Source: Marinifilum caeruleilacunae (lineage in GTDB: Bacteria; Bacteroidota; Bacteroidia; Bacteroidales; Marinifilaceae). Taken from it: a stretch of DNA of 64,000 nt. Numbering within the stretch: position 1 is the first letter of the stretch; the number at the start of each line of letters is the position of its first letter. Below the pieces are notes generated by a model. That model did not search any database. It was not told where the DNA came from and saw only the letters and a list, made by a program, of their open reading frames with translations. Location: positions 62,001 to 126,000 of the forward strand of contig NZ_RZNH01000010.1 of NCBI RefSeq assembly GCF_013141825.1, written 5' to 3'. Position numbers and translations under genes: made by a program. Below are positions 16,782 through 25,558 of this stretch, piece by piece.

Positions 16782-17117
16782 ATGGATATCACAGGAGTAG
16801 TAGCAATAATTTCGGTATTTGGAGTAATTCCTTTGGTAGTATTTTTGGTACACCGCCACAGAGAAAGAAAAGCATTAATCGAAAAAGGCATGGACATTAG
16901 TTTATTGCAAGGAGAAAAGAAGTGTAGTACACTTGAAAGCTTAAAGTATGGAATTTTATTAATCGGATTCGCAGTTGGAATTCTTATTGGTAACATTTTG
17001 GATGCTTATACAAGATTGAACGAAGAAGTTGCATATTTTTCAATGATCTTCTTATTTGGTGGACTGGCACTCTTAATTTTTTACAGCATTGCAAAAAAGC
17101 AGCAGGAAACTGAATAG
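16782..17117 (+). CDS. DUF6249-type small membrane protein
   Basis: A 111-residue protein with three hydrophobic helices (about residues 5-24, 55-73 and 84-103) and a basic/acidic linker RHRERKALIEKGMDISLL after the first. This RxxxxxLIEKG pattern is typical of the small DUF6249 proteins often found beside ECF sigma genes in Bacteroidota. Function is unknown. It is divergent from the sigma factor and is preceded by an ECF-type promoter matching the sigma gene's own, so it is probably a direct regulon member. Confidence 0.82.
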   Translation: MDITGVVAIISVFGVIPLVVFLVHRHRERKALIEKGMDISLLQGEKKCSTLESLKYGILLIGFAVGILIGNILDAYTRLNEEVAYFSMIFLFGGLALLIFYSIAKKQQETE

Positions 17118-17135
17118 AACTGTTTTGGCCCAAAC

Positions 17136-17171
17136 AAAAAAATGCGCTTCGGTATGAAGCGCATTTTTTTT
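17136..17171. terminator. Bidirectional terminator between DUF6249 and M64 genes
   Basis: ATGCGCTTC (17142-17150) pairs with GAAGCGCAT (17156-17164), flanked by an A-run on the left and a T-run on the right. It serves both converging genes. Confidence 0.9.
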
Positions 17172-17191
17172 ATATCTACGAAGTCGTGCTT

Positions 17192-18475
17192 CTATTTCCC
17201 AATATGGAATAGAATTACCTTTTCGGCAGCTCTTTCGCAAACCGGGCAGAAATGTTTCTCGTTGTTCGATTTCATTTTACAATCCTGAACCGGAGAATAA
17301 ATTCCTTTTGACATATATCCTCCACCTTCGAACACACCTAAAGTTTTTTCATATTCGGGAGTTCGTGGAGTTGGAACTGGTGTCGATTCATCCAGCATAT
17401 CCTTCCATTTCGAATCAAAATCGACCATGGTGGTGATATTGGGTTCCCAAGGTTCCACTTCCAGGTTGTAGAAACCATCATATGCCACTGTCGAATTGTA
17501 ATACTCATCGCCAAGTCCAACAAAACCATGTCCAAACTCGTGGCTCGATACTTCGTATGTCAATTGATTATCGGCCGAACAGCTTGAGTAGTAATTATAA
17601 AAACCTCCTCCACCATATCGGTCGGTATTAATCAATACAAATATCTGGTCGTAAGGCACATTGGCACAAATATCATGAAGCGCTTTAATGTCGAAAGTAG
17701 TTAGGTATCTTGGCACATCGAAAGTGTAGAATGTGGTATTTACCGCTGTGTTCTTGTAAATGTTTTCTCCCGGAATATCCGTTCCCGATTCCTCTGATAC
17801 CGATTCCAATGCATAAATATTAAATCGCTTTGCATACTTATCGAAAGGAGGAACATCCAATAAATAACCAGCCACTCTTTTTACATCGGCTCGGAATTTA
17901 TCCATTTCTTCGGCAGTGTAGCCTTCTGCAATAAAGGCAATATCAACACTCTCTTCCGGATTTCCTTTTCCCATCACCTTTGTAAATGGCACATGCATAG
18001 GCTTGTCCCTGCCGATAAAATAATTGGCAGGATTAATTTCGTACTCCCAGATTTTCTCCATGCTCCCATCCCATTTTCTCGATTCCAAAACAAAACGAGC
18101 CGTCTTTTTAGGAAATGGCATCACATTTACCTGGTAAAATGCCTTTTTCAATTCCTTTGCCTCGGCAGTAGTTTGCCATTCCTGGAACAAGGAGTTAAAA
18201 CCTTTCGAATAAATCAATTCATTCGACGCCACATCGTAAAGCTGAAAGCGGAAAGTACCATAGCCAAATATATCTACCAAATTAACCGTACTCCCACCCC
18301 AGTGTGGCTCTTCTTTAAGCTCCTTAAGAAAAACGGTTTGTGATTCAGCATCACCACCCATCAGGTAATCGATACGAAGGGTTTTATTTTCGAAGTATTT
18401 CTCAAATTTGTCTTGTCCGTAGCTTACAAAGCCAATTGCAATAAAAAACAGAACAAGTAAAGTTTTAGCTTTCAT
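17192..18475 (-). CDS. Secreted M64-family zinc metallopeptidase
   Basis: About 427 residues from MKAKTLLVLFFIAIGF, with a signal peptide ending near SYGQ. Residues about 20-140 form an N-terminal beta domain (M64_N-like: YFENKTLRIDYLMGGDAE). The C-terminal half is the peptidase domain with VDIAFIAEGYTAEEMDKF, the metal site SSHEFGHGFVGLGDEYY (HExxH with downstream Gly and Asp) and a Cys-rich tail (CKMKSNNEKHFCPVCE). The family includes IgA1-degrading peptidases of gut bacteria, but most members have unknown substrates. ATG 18475 was chosen over the in-frame ATG at 18523 because it directly precedes the signal peptide. It probably acts in the periplasm or outside the cell. Confidence 0.92.
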   Translation of the reverse strand: MKAKTLLVLFFIAIGFVSYGQDKFEKYFENKTLRIDYLMGGDAESQTVFLKELKEEPHWGGSTVNLVDIFGYGTFRFQLYDVASNELIYSKGFNSLFQEWQTTAEAKELKKAFYQVNVMPFPKKTARFVLESRKWDGSMEKIWEYEINPANYFIGRDKPMHVPFTKVMGKGNPEESVDIAFIAEGYTAEEMDKFRADVKRVAGYLLDVPPFDKYAKRFNIYALESVSEESGTDIPGENIYKNTAVNTTFYTFDVPRYLTTFDIKALHDICANVPYDQIFVLINTDRYGGGGFYNYYSSCSADNQLTYEVSSHEFGHGFVGLGDEYYNSTVAYDGFYNLEVEPWEPNITTMVDFDSKWKDMLDESTPVPTPRTPEYEKTLGVFEGGGYMSKGIYSPVQDCKMKSNNEKHFCPVCERAAEKVILFHIGK

Positions 18476-18615
18476 TTTAAAGTTGTTTAAGTTGAAGTGA
18501 TAAAAATACGAAACGTGAATCATAAAAACACCATGAAATATTCAAGTTCATTTTTCTTTTCCTGATCGAAATAGATATCTTAGATTTTTAATTCACACAC
18601 AAATATTATTCTAGC

Positions 18616-19854
18616 ATGAAAGAACTTTTGGGAGTTCAATTAAAGAACTGGTTAATAAATGAAGGTATTACGGAATACTGGGCTGTTATTTTGCAATCAG
18701 CCATTGCAGCAGTTGTTGTAATTCTTATCGCTTGGTTATCTGATTTTATAGCAAAAAAGATACTAATTGCATTTATAACCAGGGTTGTTCGCAAAACTAA
18801 AACTCATTGGGACGATATCTTACTGGAACGCAAAGTTTTTAATAAGATATCACATTTTGCACCTGCTTTAATCATCTATTCGAGTGCCAGCTTAATCGAT
18901 CATCCATCCTGGAGTAATTTCATTGAAAATGGAGCATATGTATACATGGTTGTCTTGGCCATTATGCTACTTGATACTTTCCTAAATGCCAGTAATGATA
19001 TTTACAATACCATGCCGGTGAGTAAAACCCGGCCTATAAAAGGATACATACAAATTGTAAAAATCTTCTTTTATGCCTTGGGAATTATAGCCATAATAGC
19101 GGTTTTATTCGATAAAAATCCGCTAACCATTATTGCCGGGATGGGAGCCTTTGCAGCTGTTATTCTCTTGATTTTTAAAGATACCATTTTAGGTTTCGTT
19201 GCTTCCATTCAGCTTTCGGCCAACAAAATGGTGAACATTGGCGATTGGATTTCCATGCCATCGAAAGGTGCCGACGGAACTGTAATTGATATCAGTTTAA
19301 ATACAGTAAAAGTTCAAAACTGGGACAAAACCATCAGCACCATTCCTACTTATGCATTGGTTTCTGAATCATTCAACAACTGGAAAGGAATGGAAGAATC
19401 AGGCGGTAGAAGAATAAAACGCCATTTGAATATTGATGTAAAATCGATTCATTTTCTTTCTGAAGAAGACATTAACAAGTTTGAAAAGATCCATTTGATT
19501 CAGGATTACATGAAAGAAAAGATGGAAGAAATTCGATCTGCTAATCCCGAAGGAGAAATTCCTGTAAACCAAAGAAGGCTAACCAATGTAGGTACATTCA
19601 GAAAATACATCGAAGCATATTTACAAAGCCATCCAAAAATTCATAAGAACATGACCTTCCTGGTTCGCCAGTTGCAACCTTCCGAAAAAGGCTTGCCTAT
19701 TGAGATTTATGTATTCTCGAACGACCAGGCATGGGCAAATTACGAGGCAATTCAGGCCGATATTTTCGATCACATCTTTGCCATTGTACCAGAATTCAAC
19801 TTAAAAGTTTTCCAGAACCCTACTGGCGACGATTTCCAAAAATTAATGAACTAA
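18616..19854 (+). CDS. MscS-family mechanosensitive channel (YbdG-like)
   Basis: A 412-residue protein with about five membrane helices and the MscS core. The pore-lining segment is GMGAFAAVILLIFKDTILGFVASIQL (about residues 174-200), followed by the beta domain NKMVNIGDWISMPSKGADGTV. The C-terminal soluble domain has an insertion (about residues 265-330, rich in Lys/Glu), which resembles the longer YbdG/YnaI branch. It releases solutes during hypo-osmotic shock. The small SemiSWEET gene begins six bases after its stop and is presumably co-transcribed. Confidence 0.93.
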   Translation: MKELLGVQLKNWLINEGITEYWAVILQSAIAAVVVILIAWLSDFIAKKILIAFITRVVRKTKTHWDDILLERKVFNKISHFAPALIIYSSASLIDHPSWSNFIENGAYVYMVVLAIMLLDTFLNASNDIYNTMPVSKTRPIKGYIQIVKIFFYALGIIAIIAVLFDKNPLTIIAGMGAFAAVILLIFKDTILGFVASIQLSANKMVNIGDWISMPSKGADGTVIDISLNTVKVQNWDKTISTIPTYALVSESFNNWKGMEESGGRRIKRHLNIDVKSIHFLSEEDINKFEKIHLIQDYMKEKMEEIRSANPEGEIPVNQRRLTNVGTFRKYIEAYLQSHPKIHKNMTFLVRQLQPSEKGLPIEIYVFSNDQAWANYEAIQADIFDHIFAIVPEFNLKVFQNPTGDDFQKLMN

Positions 19855-19859
19855 TATCA

Positions 19860-20153
19860 ATGAAAAATTTTCTTAAAAATCTCACCTTTTTCGAATCCTT
19901 AGGCTGGTTTGGAAACATTATACTAAGTATCGGGGTGATTCCACAGGTTGTTCAGACCTGGAAAACACATGATGTAGACAGCTTTAACTGGCCATTTCTG
20001 CTGATGTGGGCTTTTGGAGTACTCTTTACTTTTATCTATATTGTGAATGGCGATTTAAATTCGGGCAAGAGGCAATACCCACTTTGGCTAAACTATATGG
20101 TAAATATTGTGGCCACCTTTTACCTCTGCTATGCCAAATTAATTTATTCATAA
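19860..20153 (+). CDS. SemiSWEET / PQ-loop sugar transporter-like protein
   Basis: A 97-residue protein with three transmembrane helices (about residues 10-30, 42-62 and 76-95) and the PQ-loop motif SIGVIPQVVQTWKTHDVDSF. SemiSWEETs form dimers that move sugars along their gradient across the inner membrane. The frame is open to 19731, but that would lie deep inside the MscS gene; ATG 19860, just after the MscS stop, fits the family length. The substrate is unknown. Confidence 0.88.
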   Translation: MKNFLKNLTFFESLGWFGNIILSIGVIPQVVQTWKTHDVDSFNWPFLLMWAFGVLFTFIYIVNGDLNSGKRQYPLWLNYMVNIVATFYLCYAKLIYS

Positions 20154-20184
20154 ACACGAAATCTAAGCTTAATCCAAAATTGAT

Positions 20185-20739
20185 ATGAAGAAATTTTTTA
20201 CCCTTATTCTTATACTAAGCAGTTTATGCTCATTCGCTCAAACCAAAGTTGGTAATGTTGAACTGCCATCGGAAATGATGGTTAAGGAGACCAAAATGCA
20301 TTTACAGGGAGCTGGAACCAGAGTAAAACTTTGGATGGATATGTATGCAATGGGATTATATCTTGAAAACAAAAGCAATGATGCCATGCAAATTATTAAT
20401 GAAGACAAGTGCATGGGCATACGACTTGAAATTATTTCGGGTTTAATAACTGCTGAGAAAATGGAAAAAGCCACACGCGATGGTTTCAAAAACTCTACCA
20501 AAAACAACACAAAAGCCGTCGATTCCAGGATCAACGATTTCTTATCGGTATTCTTAAGTGGAGTGGAAAAGAAGGATGTATTCGAATTTGTTTACAATCC
20601 GGACGAAGGAACACTGGTTTATAAAAATGGCGAGCTGAAAAAAGAGATTAATGGCCTGGATTTTAAAAAGGCACTTTTTGGAATTTGGCTCTGCGATAAA
20701 CCTGCCGATAAAAATTTGAAAGAAGATCTTTTAAAGTAG
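20185..20739 (+). CDS. Exported chalcone isomerase-like protein
   Basis: A 184-residue protein with a signal peptide (MKKFFTLILILSSLCSFAQ). The body matches the bacterial chalcone-isomerase-like family: KVGNVELPSEMMVK, GAGTRVKLWMDMYAMGLYLE, and the C-terminal FKKALFGIWLCDKP, where the LFGIWLG signature normally has a final Gly and here has Cys. Bacterial members lack known flavonoid activity and probably bind a lipid-like or other hydrophobic ligand; the role here is unknown. It lies 31 bases after the SemiSWEET gene and ends at a terminator. Confidence 0.87.
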   Translation: MKKFFTLILILSSLCSFAQTKVGNVELPSEMMVKETKMHLQGAGTRVKLWMDMYAMGLYLENKSNDAMQIINEDKCMGIRLEIISGLITAEKMEKATRDGFKNSTKNNTKAVDSRINDFLSVFLSGVEKKDVFEFVYNPDEGTLVYKNGELKKEINGLDFKKALFGIWLCDKPADKNLKEDLLK

Positions 20740-20753
20740 AAGCAAAATAGAAT

Positions 20754-20782
20754 AAGGAGTGATATTAAGTCACTCCTTTTTT
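20754..20782 (+). terminator. Intrinsic terminator after the chalcone isomerase-like gene
   Basis: AAGGAGTGA pairs with TCACTCCTT around a seven-base loop, followed by TTTTTA. It closes the MscS-SemiSWEET-CHI-like unit. Confidence 0.88.
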
Positions 20783-20874
20783 ATTCGTCCATATTTTATT
20801 GCTTTGTGTAAACATGGGAATTGTATTCTAAATAATGCATTTACAAATGCGGTTCGAAAAAAAACTCTATCTTA

Positions 20875-20983
20875 GCGCACACACCAAACTTATTATCCTG
20901 CGGGATAACTTTTATTACAACTCTTTCGGACTTTAGAAATCTGTTTCTTGAGCTAATATTTTGCGCACATAAATTGCGCACAT
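20875..20983 (+). repeat. Three GCGCACA direct repeats upstream of the KASIII-like gene
   Basis: GCGCACA occurs at 20875, 20963 and 20976. The last two lie in a 10-base repeat, TTGCGCACAT, at 20961 and 20974, 13 bases apart and 17 bases before the start codon. Placement in a promoter region suggests an operator or leader element; nothing else in the window identifies the binder. Confidence 0.4.
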
Positions 20984-20999
20984 TTATGAAACAAAAACA

Positions 21000-22091
21000 A
21001 TGACAATGAGTACCAAGAGATTTTCAAAAATTGTAGGTTCAGGTAGCTATTTACCTAGTATCGAAGTAAAAAACTCCCACTTTTTGAACCATGATTTTTT
21101 TGAACCGAACGGACAAAAAATTGAAACTCCAAACGAGGAAGTCATCGAAAAGTTCCGCGAGATTACCGGAATTGAGGAGAGAAAATACGCTACCGAAAAG
21201 CAGCAGGCATCCGATTTGGCTTACCTGGCCGCAAAAGATGCGCTCGATTCTTCGAACATCGATAAAGAAAGTATCGATTACATTCTGGTTGCGCATAATT
21301 ATGGCGATATCAAGCCAAATTCTACTTTAACCAACCAGCTACCTTGCCTGGCTGCAAAAGTGAAAAACCTTCTGCAAATCGAAAACCCAAAGTGTATTGC
21401 CTACGATATTCTTTTTGGCTGTCCAGGTTGGGTTCAGTTAATGATTCAGGCCAACTATTACATTAAATCGGGCGACGCCGACAGGGTATTGGTAATTGGT
21501 GCAGAAACGCTTTCGCGTGTTTGCGATCCGCACGACAGAGACAGTATGATTTATTCTGATGGTGCCGGAGCAACCATTTTGGAAGCTTACGAATCGGATG
21601 AAAATACGGGCATCCTGTCACATGCCATGAGAACAGACACAAAAGATCAGGCCTATTTTTTAAGATCAGACATTTCTGACAATGCCGATTTTGAAGGAAA
21701 CAGTAACAGCCATTTCATTAAGATGTTCGGACGTAAAATTTATGAATATGCCATTACCAATGTTCCGGGTGTTGTAAAGGAAAGTATCGATAAGGCTGGT
21801 TTAGACATCAAAGACATTAAGAAAATCTTAATACACCAGGCAAACGAAAAAATGGACGAAGCCATTGGTAAACGCTTATTCAGACTGTACAAAGAGAGAG
21901 AAGTACCAGAAGATATCATGCCAATTATCCTAAAAAACATGGGTAATAATTCGGTTGCCACAGTGCCGGTGCTTTACGATCAAATTGCAAAAGGAACACT
22001 AAATGGACACAATCTGAATGAAGGCGATTACGTTGTTTTTGCATCGGTTGGAGCAGGAATGAATATCAATTCATTCGTTTATAAGGTTTGA
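21000..22091 (+). CDS. 3-oxoacyl-ACP synthase III (KASIII)-like enzyme
   Basis: A 363-residue thiolase-fold condensing enzyme. The KASIII triad is complete: C141 in ILFGCPGWV, H279 in LIHQANEK and N316 in NMGNNSVAT. It differs from housekeeping FabH: the N-terminal region has an insertion (about residues 25-55, HFLNHDFFEPNGQKIE) and it stands alone outside any fatty-acid operon. This FabH-like branch is common in Bacteroidota and may use an unusual acyl starter. An ATG six bases downstream (21006) is an equally possible start. It has its own upstream repeats and downstream terminator. Confidence 0.88.
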   Translation: MTMSTKRFSKIVGSGSYLPSIEVKNSHFLNHDFFEPNGQKIETPNEEVIEKFREITGIEERKYATEKQQASDLAYLAAKDALDSSNIDKESIDYILVAHNYGDIKPNSTLTNQLPCLAAKVKNLLQIENPKCIAYDILFGCPGWVQLMIQANYYIKSGDADRVLVIGAETLSRVCDPHDRDSMIYSDGAGATILEAYESDENTGILSHAMRTDTKDQAYFLRSDISDNADFEGNSNSHFIKMFGRKIYEYAITNVPGVVKESIDKAGLDIKDIKKILIHQANEKMDEAIGKRLFRLYKEREVPEDIMPIILKNMGNNSVATVPVLYDQIAKGTLNGHNLNEGDYVVFASVGAGMNINSFVYKV

Positions 22092-22418
22092 TGTTAAAGC
22101 ATGTATGAAATGTTAAAATTTTATCTTTTTTAATAAAGATTTATCTAAAAGTGTTGGATTCAAAAATAATTTTTCTAAATTAGCAGGGCTGAATCTGATA
22201 GAGGCTAGAGAATAAAAGGGATTGAGGAGAATAGGATATTATCAGATTTGATTTTAAAATTGCATTCTAACCCTAAAATTACTATAAATATTACCCGAAT
22301 CAAGACTACTTGGTTCGGGTAATTTTTTGTCCGAAAATGACGAGAAAGAATCCAAATTAGATGCACCAAATGGATTCCCTGAAAAAATCCTTTATCTTTC
22401 CGCTCTAACCTTATTCTA
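22092..22418. other. Intergenic region between KASIII-like and RdhA-like genes
   Basis: A 327-base AT-rich gap. It contains the terminator at 22290-22328. The 200 bases between the stop and that terminator carry no ORF of note and no recognised RNA; whether they are just a long 3' UTR or a small RNA cannot be decided by eye. Confidence 0.4.
22290..22328 (+). terminator. Intrinsic terminator
   Basis: ATTACCCGAA pairs with TTCGGGTAAT around a 14-base loop and runs into TTTTTT. It lies 200 bases after the KASIII-like stop codon. Confidence 0.82.
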
Positions 22419-23792
22419 ATGAGCCTAATCTATCAAATATCAATCCTTACCTGCCTGATTTTTTCGATTATTCTGTTGGCAGGATTAGTTTACGCATCTA
22501 TCATTTTTTACCAGGAAAAGGAAAACAGGGCTGCATTCAGAGCACTTTTATTGGCCTTGTTACTGCCACCTATTTACTTTCTAAGCTGGTTTTACAATTG
22601 GGAAATTGTTGCATTAATACTTAGTGCCGACCTTGTACTAATGGGCATTTTATTCTTTATCTCTTTTGGTAAAAAAGCTCAGATCACCGATGATATTCCA
22701 AAACATCAGATTGATGAAAGAGATATCATGTTTGCCAGAAATGAGCTTAAAGTGAATACAGATCGATACAAGGAGTACTATTCTAAAAACCCCGACAAGC
22801 TGGATCTTGACAATGGGTTTAGAAAAGAACCAGGTTTAACGGCTGAAAAATCGATTTTCTATAATGAAGTAGCATATAAAGCAGGTAATTCTAGCTTTTT
22901 TGCAGTTGAGCAGTTTAAAAATTCGGTAGATGGACCGGTTCATCACAGCAAGTCTGATATCAGCAGTAGTGAACTAAGCAAATTCCTTAAAGACTGGAGC
23001 AAAAAACTGGGAGCATTGGATGTTGGTATCACCAAACTGGAAAACTATCACTTCTATTCGCATAAAGGAAGAGGTGAAGAGTACGGCAATCCCATTGAGA
23101 GTGTTCACAGTCATGCCATCGCATTTACGGTTGAAATGAGCCAGGAGATGGTGGCAGCGGCGCCACAATCCTCCATTGTAATGGAATCGGCACAGCAATA
23201 TTTAGAAGCTGGACGAATTGCCGTTCAGCTGGCACAATTTCTTCGAAGCATGGGCTTTTCGGCCCGCGCTCATATCGATGGCAACTACCAATTGGTTTGT
23301 CCGTTGGTAGCTCGCGATGCCGGTTTGGGCGAAATTGGCAGAATGGGCTTACTAATGACTCCCAAAGAAGGTCCAAGGGTGAGATTGGGTGTGGTTAGTA
23401 CAGATTTTAAACTGCGAACAGACACAAGGATAAAAGACAACTCGATGCTCGACTTTTGTTTGCAATGTAAGAAGTGCGCCGAGGTGTGTCCAAGCAAATC
23501 CATTTCTTTTGATGATCCGAAATTGGTAAATGGCATTAAGAGATGGCAGATCAATTCGGAATCCTGTTTTACCTACTGGTGCAAAGCCGGAACCGATTGT
23601 GGTCGTTGCATGGCATGCTGTCCTTATTCTCATCCCGACAACTTGCTGCACAATTTCATTCGATTCGGCATTAAAAAATCATCTCTTTTCAGAATGTTGG
23701 CAGTGCATCTGGATGATTTCTTTTATGGGAGAAAACCAAAATCGGCCGAGCTTCCATCCTGGATTCCAAATCATGAAAAAGCGCAGAAATAA
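22419..23792 (+). CDS. Membrane-anchored reductive dehalogenase-like 4Fe-4S protein
   Basis: A 457-residue protein. Residues about 8-84 contain three hydrophobic helices. Residues about 150-340 match the corrinoid-binding domain of reductive dehalogenases and QueG relatives (HSHAIAFTVEM, then GLGEIGRMGLLMTPKEGPRV). Residues 347-357 form a cluster motif CxxCxxCxxxCP, and a second Cys set is at 383-401 (C383, C388, C394, C397, C400, C401). Classical RdhA proteins have a Tat signal and a separate RdhB anchor; here the membrane segments are fused at the N-terminus and no rdhB is nearby. Activity on organohalides is unproven; related Bacteroidota proteins are uncharacterised. The cobQ gene in this window is consistent with corrinoid supply. 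Confidence 0.82.
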   Translation: MSLIYQISILTCLIFSIILLAGLVYASIIFYQEKENRAAFRALLLALLLPPIYFLSWFYNWEIVALILSADLVLMGILFFISFGKKAQITDDIPKHQIDERDIMFARNELKVNTDRYKEYYSKNPDKLDLDNGFRKEPGLTAEKSIFYNEVAYKAGNSSFFAVEQFKNSVDGPVHHSKSDISSSELSKFLKDWSKKLGALDVGITKLENYHFYSHKGRGEEYGNPIESVHSHAIAFTVEMSQEMVAAAPQSSIVMESAQQYLEAGRIAVQLAQFLRSMGFSARAHIDGNYQLVCPLVARDAGLGEIGRMGLLMTPKEGPRVRLGVVSTDFKLRTDTRIKDNSMLDFCLQCKKCAEVCPSKSISFDDPKLVNGIKRWQINSESCFTYWCKAGTDCGRCMACCPYSHPDNLLHNFIRFGIKKSSLFRMLAVHLDDFFYGRKPKSAELPSWIPNHEKAQK

Positions 23793-23804
23793 ATATTCCT
23801 GCGC
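23776..23804 (-). terminator. Terminator of the TPR gene lying inside the end of the RdhA-like gene
   Basis: On the minus strand GCGCAG pairs with CTGCGC (23781-23786 with 23799-23804) and TTTTTC follows. The T-run and one stem arm fall inside the last codons of the converging RdhA-like gene. Confidence 0.6.
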
Positions 23805-23821
23805 CATTGGTTGATCTTGAT

Positions 23822-24682
23822 TTACTGATACTGCTTTGCAGTCTCAAAATCGTTGCACTTTTTATACAGGTTATACAAGGCGTTCTTCAAGTTTTTGTTG
23901 GGCTTGGCTTTGTAAGCAATCAGTAACATGGGTTCTGCTTCTCGCATTTTCTTGCGATAAACGGCCAATTTCTGCTTACATTTCTGATAATCATCATCAC
24001 TTGGCTTTGCCAGGGATTCATAGGATTTTACCGCTTTGTCGTATCCAGCATTGGCTTTTAAAAACAAAATCATTCCCAGGTTCATATTAGAGCTGGCATC
24101 GCTTGGCTTTAGTTCAATTGCCTTTCGATATTCAGTCTTCGCACTCTCCAAATCTTTTAACTTTTGATGCGCAACTGCTTTGAAATAATGATACTTGTGA
24201 TTTGTAGGATACCATGCAATCAATTCTTCGCAAACAGGCAATAATTTCTCGAACTGTTTTGAGTTCATGTACAGGTAAGATAAACTCTTCACGGCCTTTC
24301 GATATTCGTGAGGCATATTTACTTTTTTGGCCAGCAGTACAAATTCCTGGCCTTCAATATTCTTTTCCGATTTATAAATGGCCAGGCATTTTGAATAAAA
24401 ACTCGGACCTGGAGTACCCATTTCCATAGCCTTTCTGTAGTTTGTTTTTGCCTCCTCAATATTTCCCAGTTCCTGCTGGCAAACACCAATATAGCCATAT
24501 GCCCACGATTTTTGCATGCGATCTCCAATACCACTTTCCACCAATTTTTGGTAATCGTGTAAAGCTTCTTTGTATTTTTTTTCGAAAAACTTGCTGTTCG
24601 CCTTATTCAATTCGGTGTCGAAATCTTGTGCATACAAAATCAACGAAAACAAGACCAATAGAGATGTAAATATTCCTTTCAT
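23822..24682 (-). CDS. Exported tetratricopeptide-repeat protein
   Basis: A 286-residue protein with a signal peptide (MKGIFTSLLVLFSLILYAQ) followed by at least four TPR-like helical hairpins: WAYGYIGVCQQELGNIEEAK, YHYFKAVAHQKLKDLESAKT with a following YRKAIELKPSDASSNMNLG, and a degenerate pair at each end. TPRs mediate protein contacts, so it is probably a periplasmic scaffold; the partner is unknown. It converges on the RdhA-like gene and forms a single-gene unit ended by a hairpin. Confidence 0.87.
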   Translation of the reverse strand: MKGIFTSLLVLFSLILYAQDFDTELNKANSKFFEKKYKEALHDYQKLVESGIGDRMQKSWAYGYIGVCQQELGNIEEAKTNYRKAMEMGTPGPSFYSKCLAIYKSEKNIEGQEFVLLAKKVNMPHEYRKAVKSLSYLYMNSKQFEKLLPVCEELIAWYPTNHKYHYFKAVAHQKLKDLESAKTEYRKAIELKPSDASSNMNLGMILFLKANAGYDKAVKSYESLAKPSDDDYQKCKQKLAVYRKKMREAEPMLLIAYKAKPNKNLKNALYNLYKKCNDFETAKQYQ

Positions 24683-24763
24683 AATTCAAGTTTGTTAATG
24701 ATTCTCTACTATTCTGACGCTTATTAAGTCGTTTAGGGTGAATCATCATTCACAATTAGACAC

Positions 24764-24792
24764 AAAAAAACGCAGAAAGTTTATTCCTGCGT
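24764..24792 (-). terminator. Intrinsic terminator after rlmB
   Basis: On the minus strand ACGCAG pairs with CTGCGT (24770-24775 with 24787-24792), followed by seven T. It closes the DUF418-rlmB unit. Confidence 0.85.
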
Positions 24793-24817
24793 TACAATAT
24801 TTTTTGACCTGATCGCT

Positions 24818-25558
24818 TTATTTTCTTTGTCGAACCGCTTCGTAAACCATTAATGAAGCTGCAACCGATACATTCAAGGATTCAATCTGCCCCAAAATTG
24901 GCACTTTCACCTTTTCGTCCGCCAAACGAAGCAAAGCCTCATCAATACCAGTATCTTCCGATCCCATAATAATGGCCGTTGCAAGGGTTAAATCGGCTTC
25001 GGTATAAAATTGTTCTGCCTTTTCGGTAGAAGCAACAATTCTTATTCCTTCCTTCTTTAGGTTACGAACACAAGTTTTTAAGTTTTGAACACGGCAAACC
25101 GGGATTTGATATAATGCTCCTGCCGAAGTTTTTATCGAATCAGGGGTAATTTTAGCTGAGTTCTTAAATGGAATGATAATGGCATCAACACCAGCACACT
25201 CGGCAGAACGCGCAATGGCTCCAAAGTTTCTCACATCAGTAATCTGATCCAGAATCAGGATCAAAGGCGTTCTTCCTTCGGCCATAATCTGTGGCACAAC
25301 ATCTTCTACCTCCTGGTAAGCAATTGGTGCCACCAAAGTTACTACACCCTGGTTATTTTTTTGATTCAATGAGTTGATTTTCTCAGCTGGAACAAACTGG
25401 TACTCTACATTCTCGTCACGAATCAAATCGAATAGGTCCTGATACAAACGACCGGTTAATCCTTTACGGATCAATACCTTTTCAATTTCTTTACCACTTT
25501 TAATTGCTTCCATTGTTGCTCTAATTCCGAACAACATCTCCTGTTTTTGTTTAGCCAT
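24818..25558 (-). CDS. rlmB: 23S rRNA (guanosine-2'-O)-methyltransferase RlmB-type
   Basis: A 246-residue SpoU-family methyltransferase. An N-terminal L30-like substrate-binding domain (about residues 1-80, LFGIRATMEAIKSG) precedes the trefoil-knot SPOUT domain: DQITDVRNFGAIARSAECAG (motif 1, N-x-G-x3-R), AIIMGSEDTGI (motif 2) and LNVSVAASLMVYEA (motif 3). RlmB methylates the 2'-O of G2251 in the peptidyl-transferase loop of 23S rRNA. Its ATG directly abuts the DUF418 stop codon (zero-base spacing), so translation is probably coupled. Confidence 0.92.
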   Translation of the reverse strand: MAKQKQEMLFGIRATMEAIKSGKEIEKVLIRKGLTGRLYQDLFDLIRDENVEYQFVPAEKINSLNQKNNQGVVTLVAPIAYQEVEDVVPQIMAEGRTPLILILDQITDVRNFGAIARSAECAGVDAIIIPFKNSAKITPDSIKTSAGALYQIPVCRVQNLKTCVRNLKKEGIRIVASTEKAEQFYTEADLTLATAIIMGSEDTGIDEALLRLADEKVKVPILGQIESLNVSVAASLMVYEAVRQRK

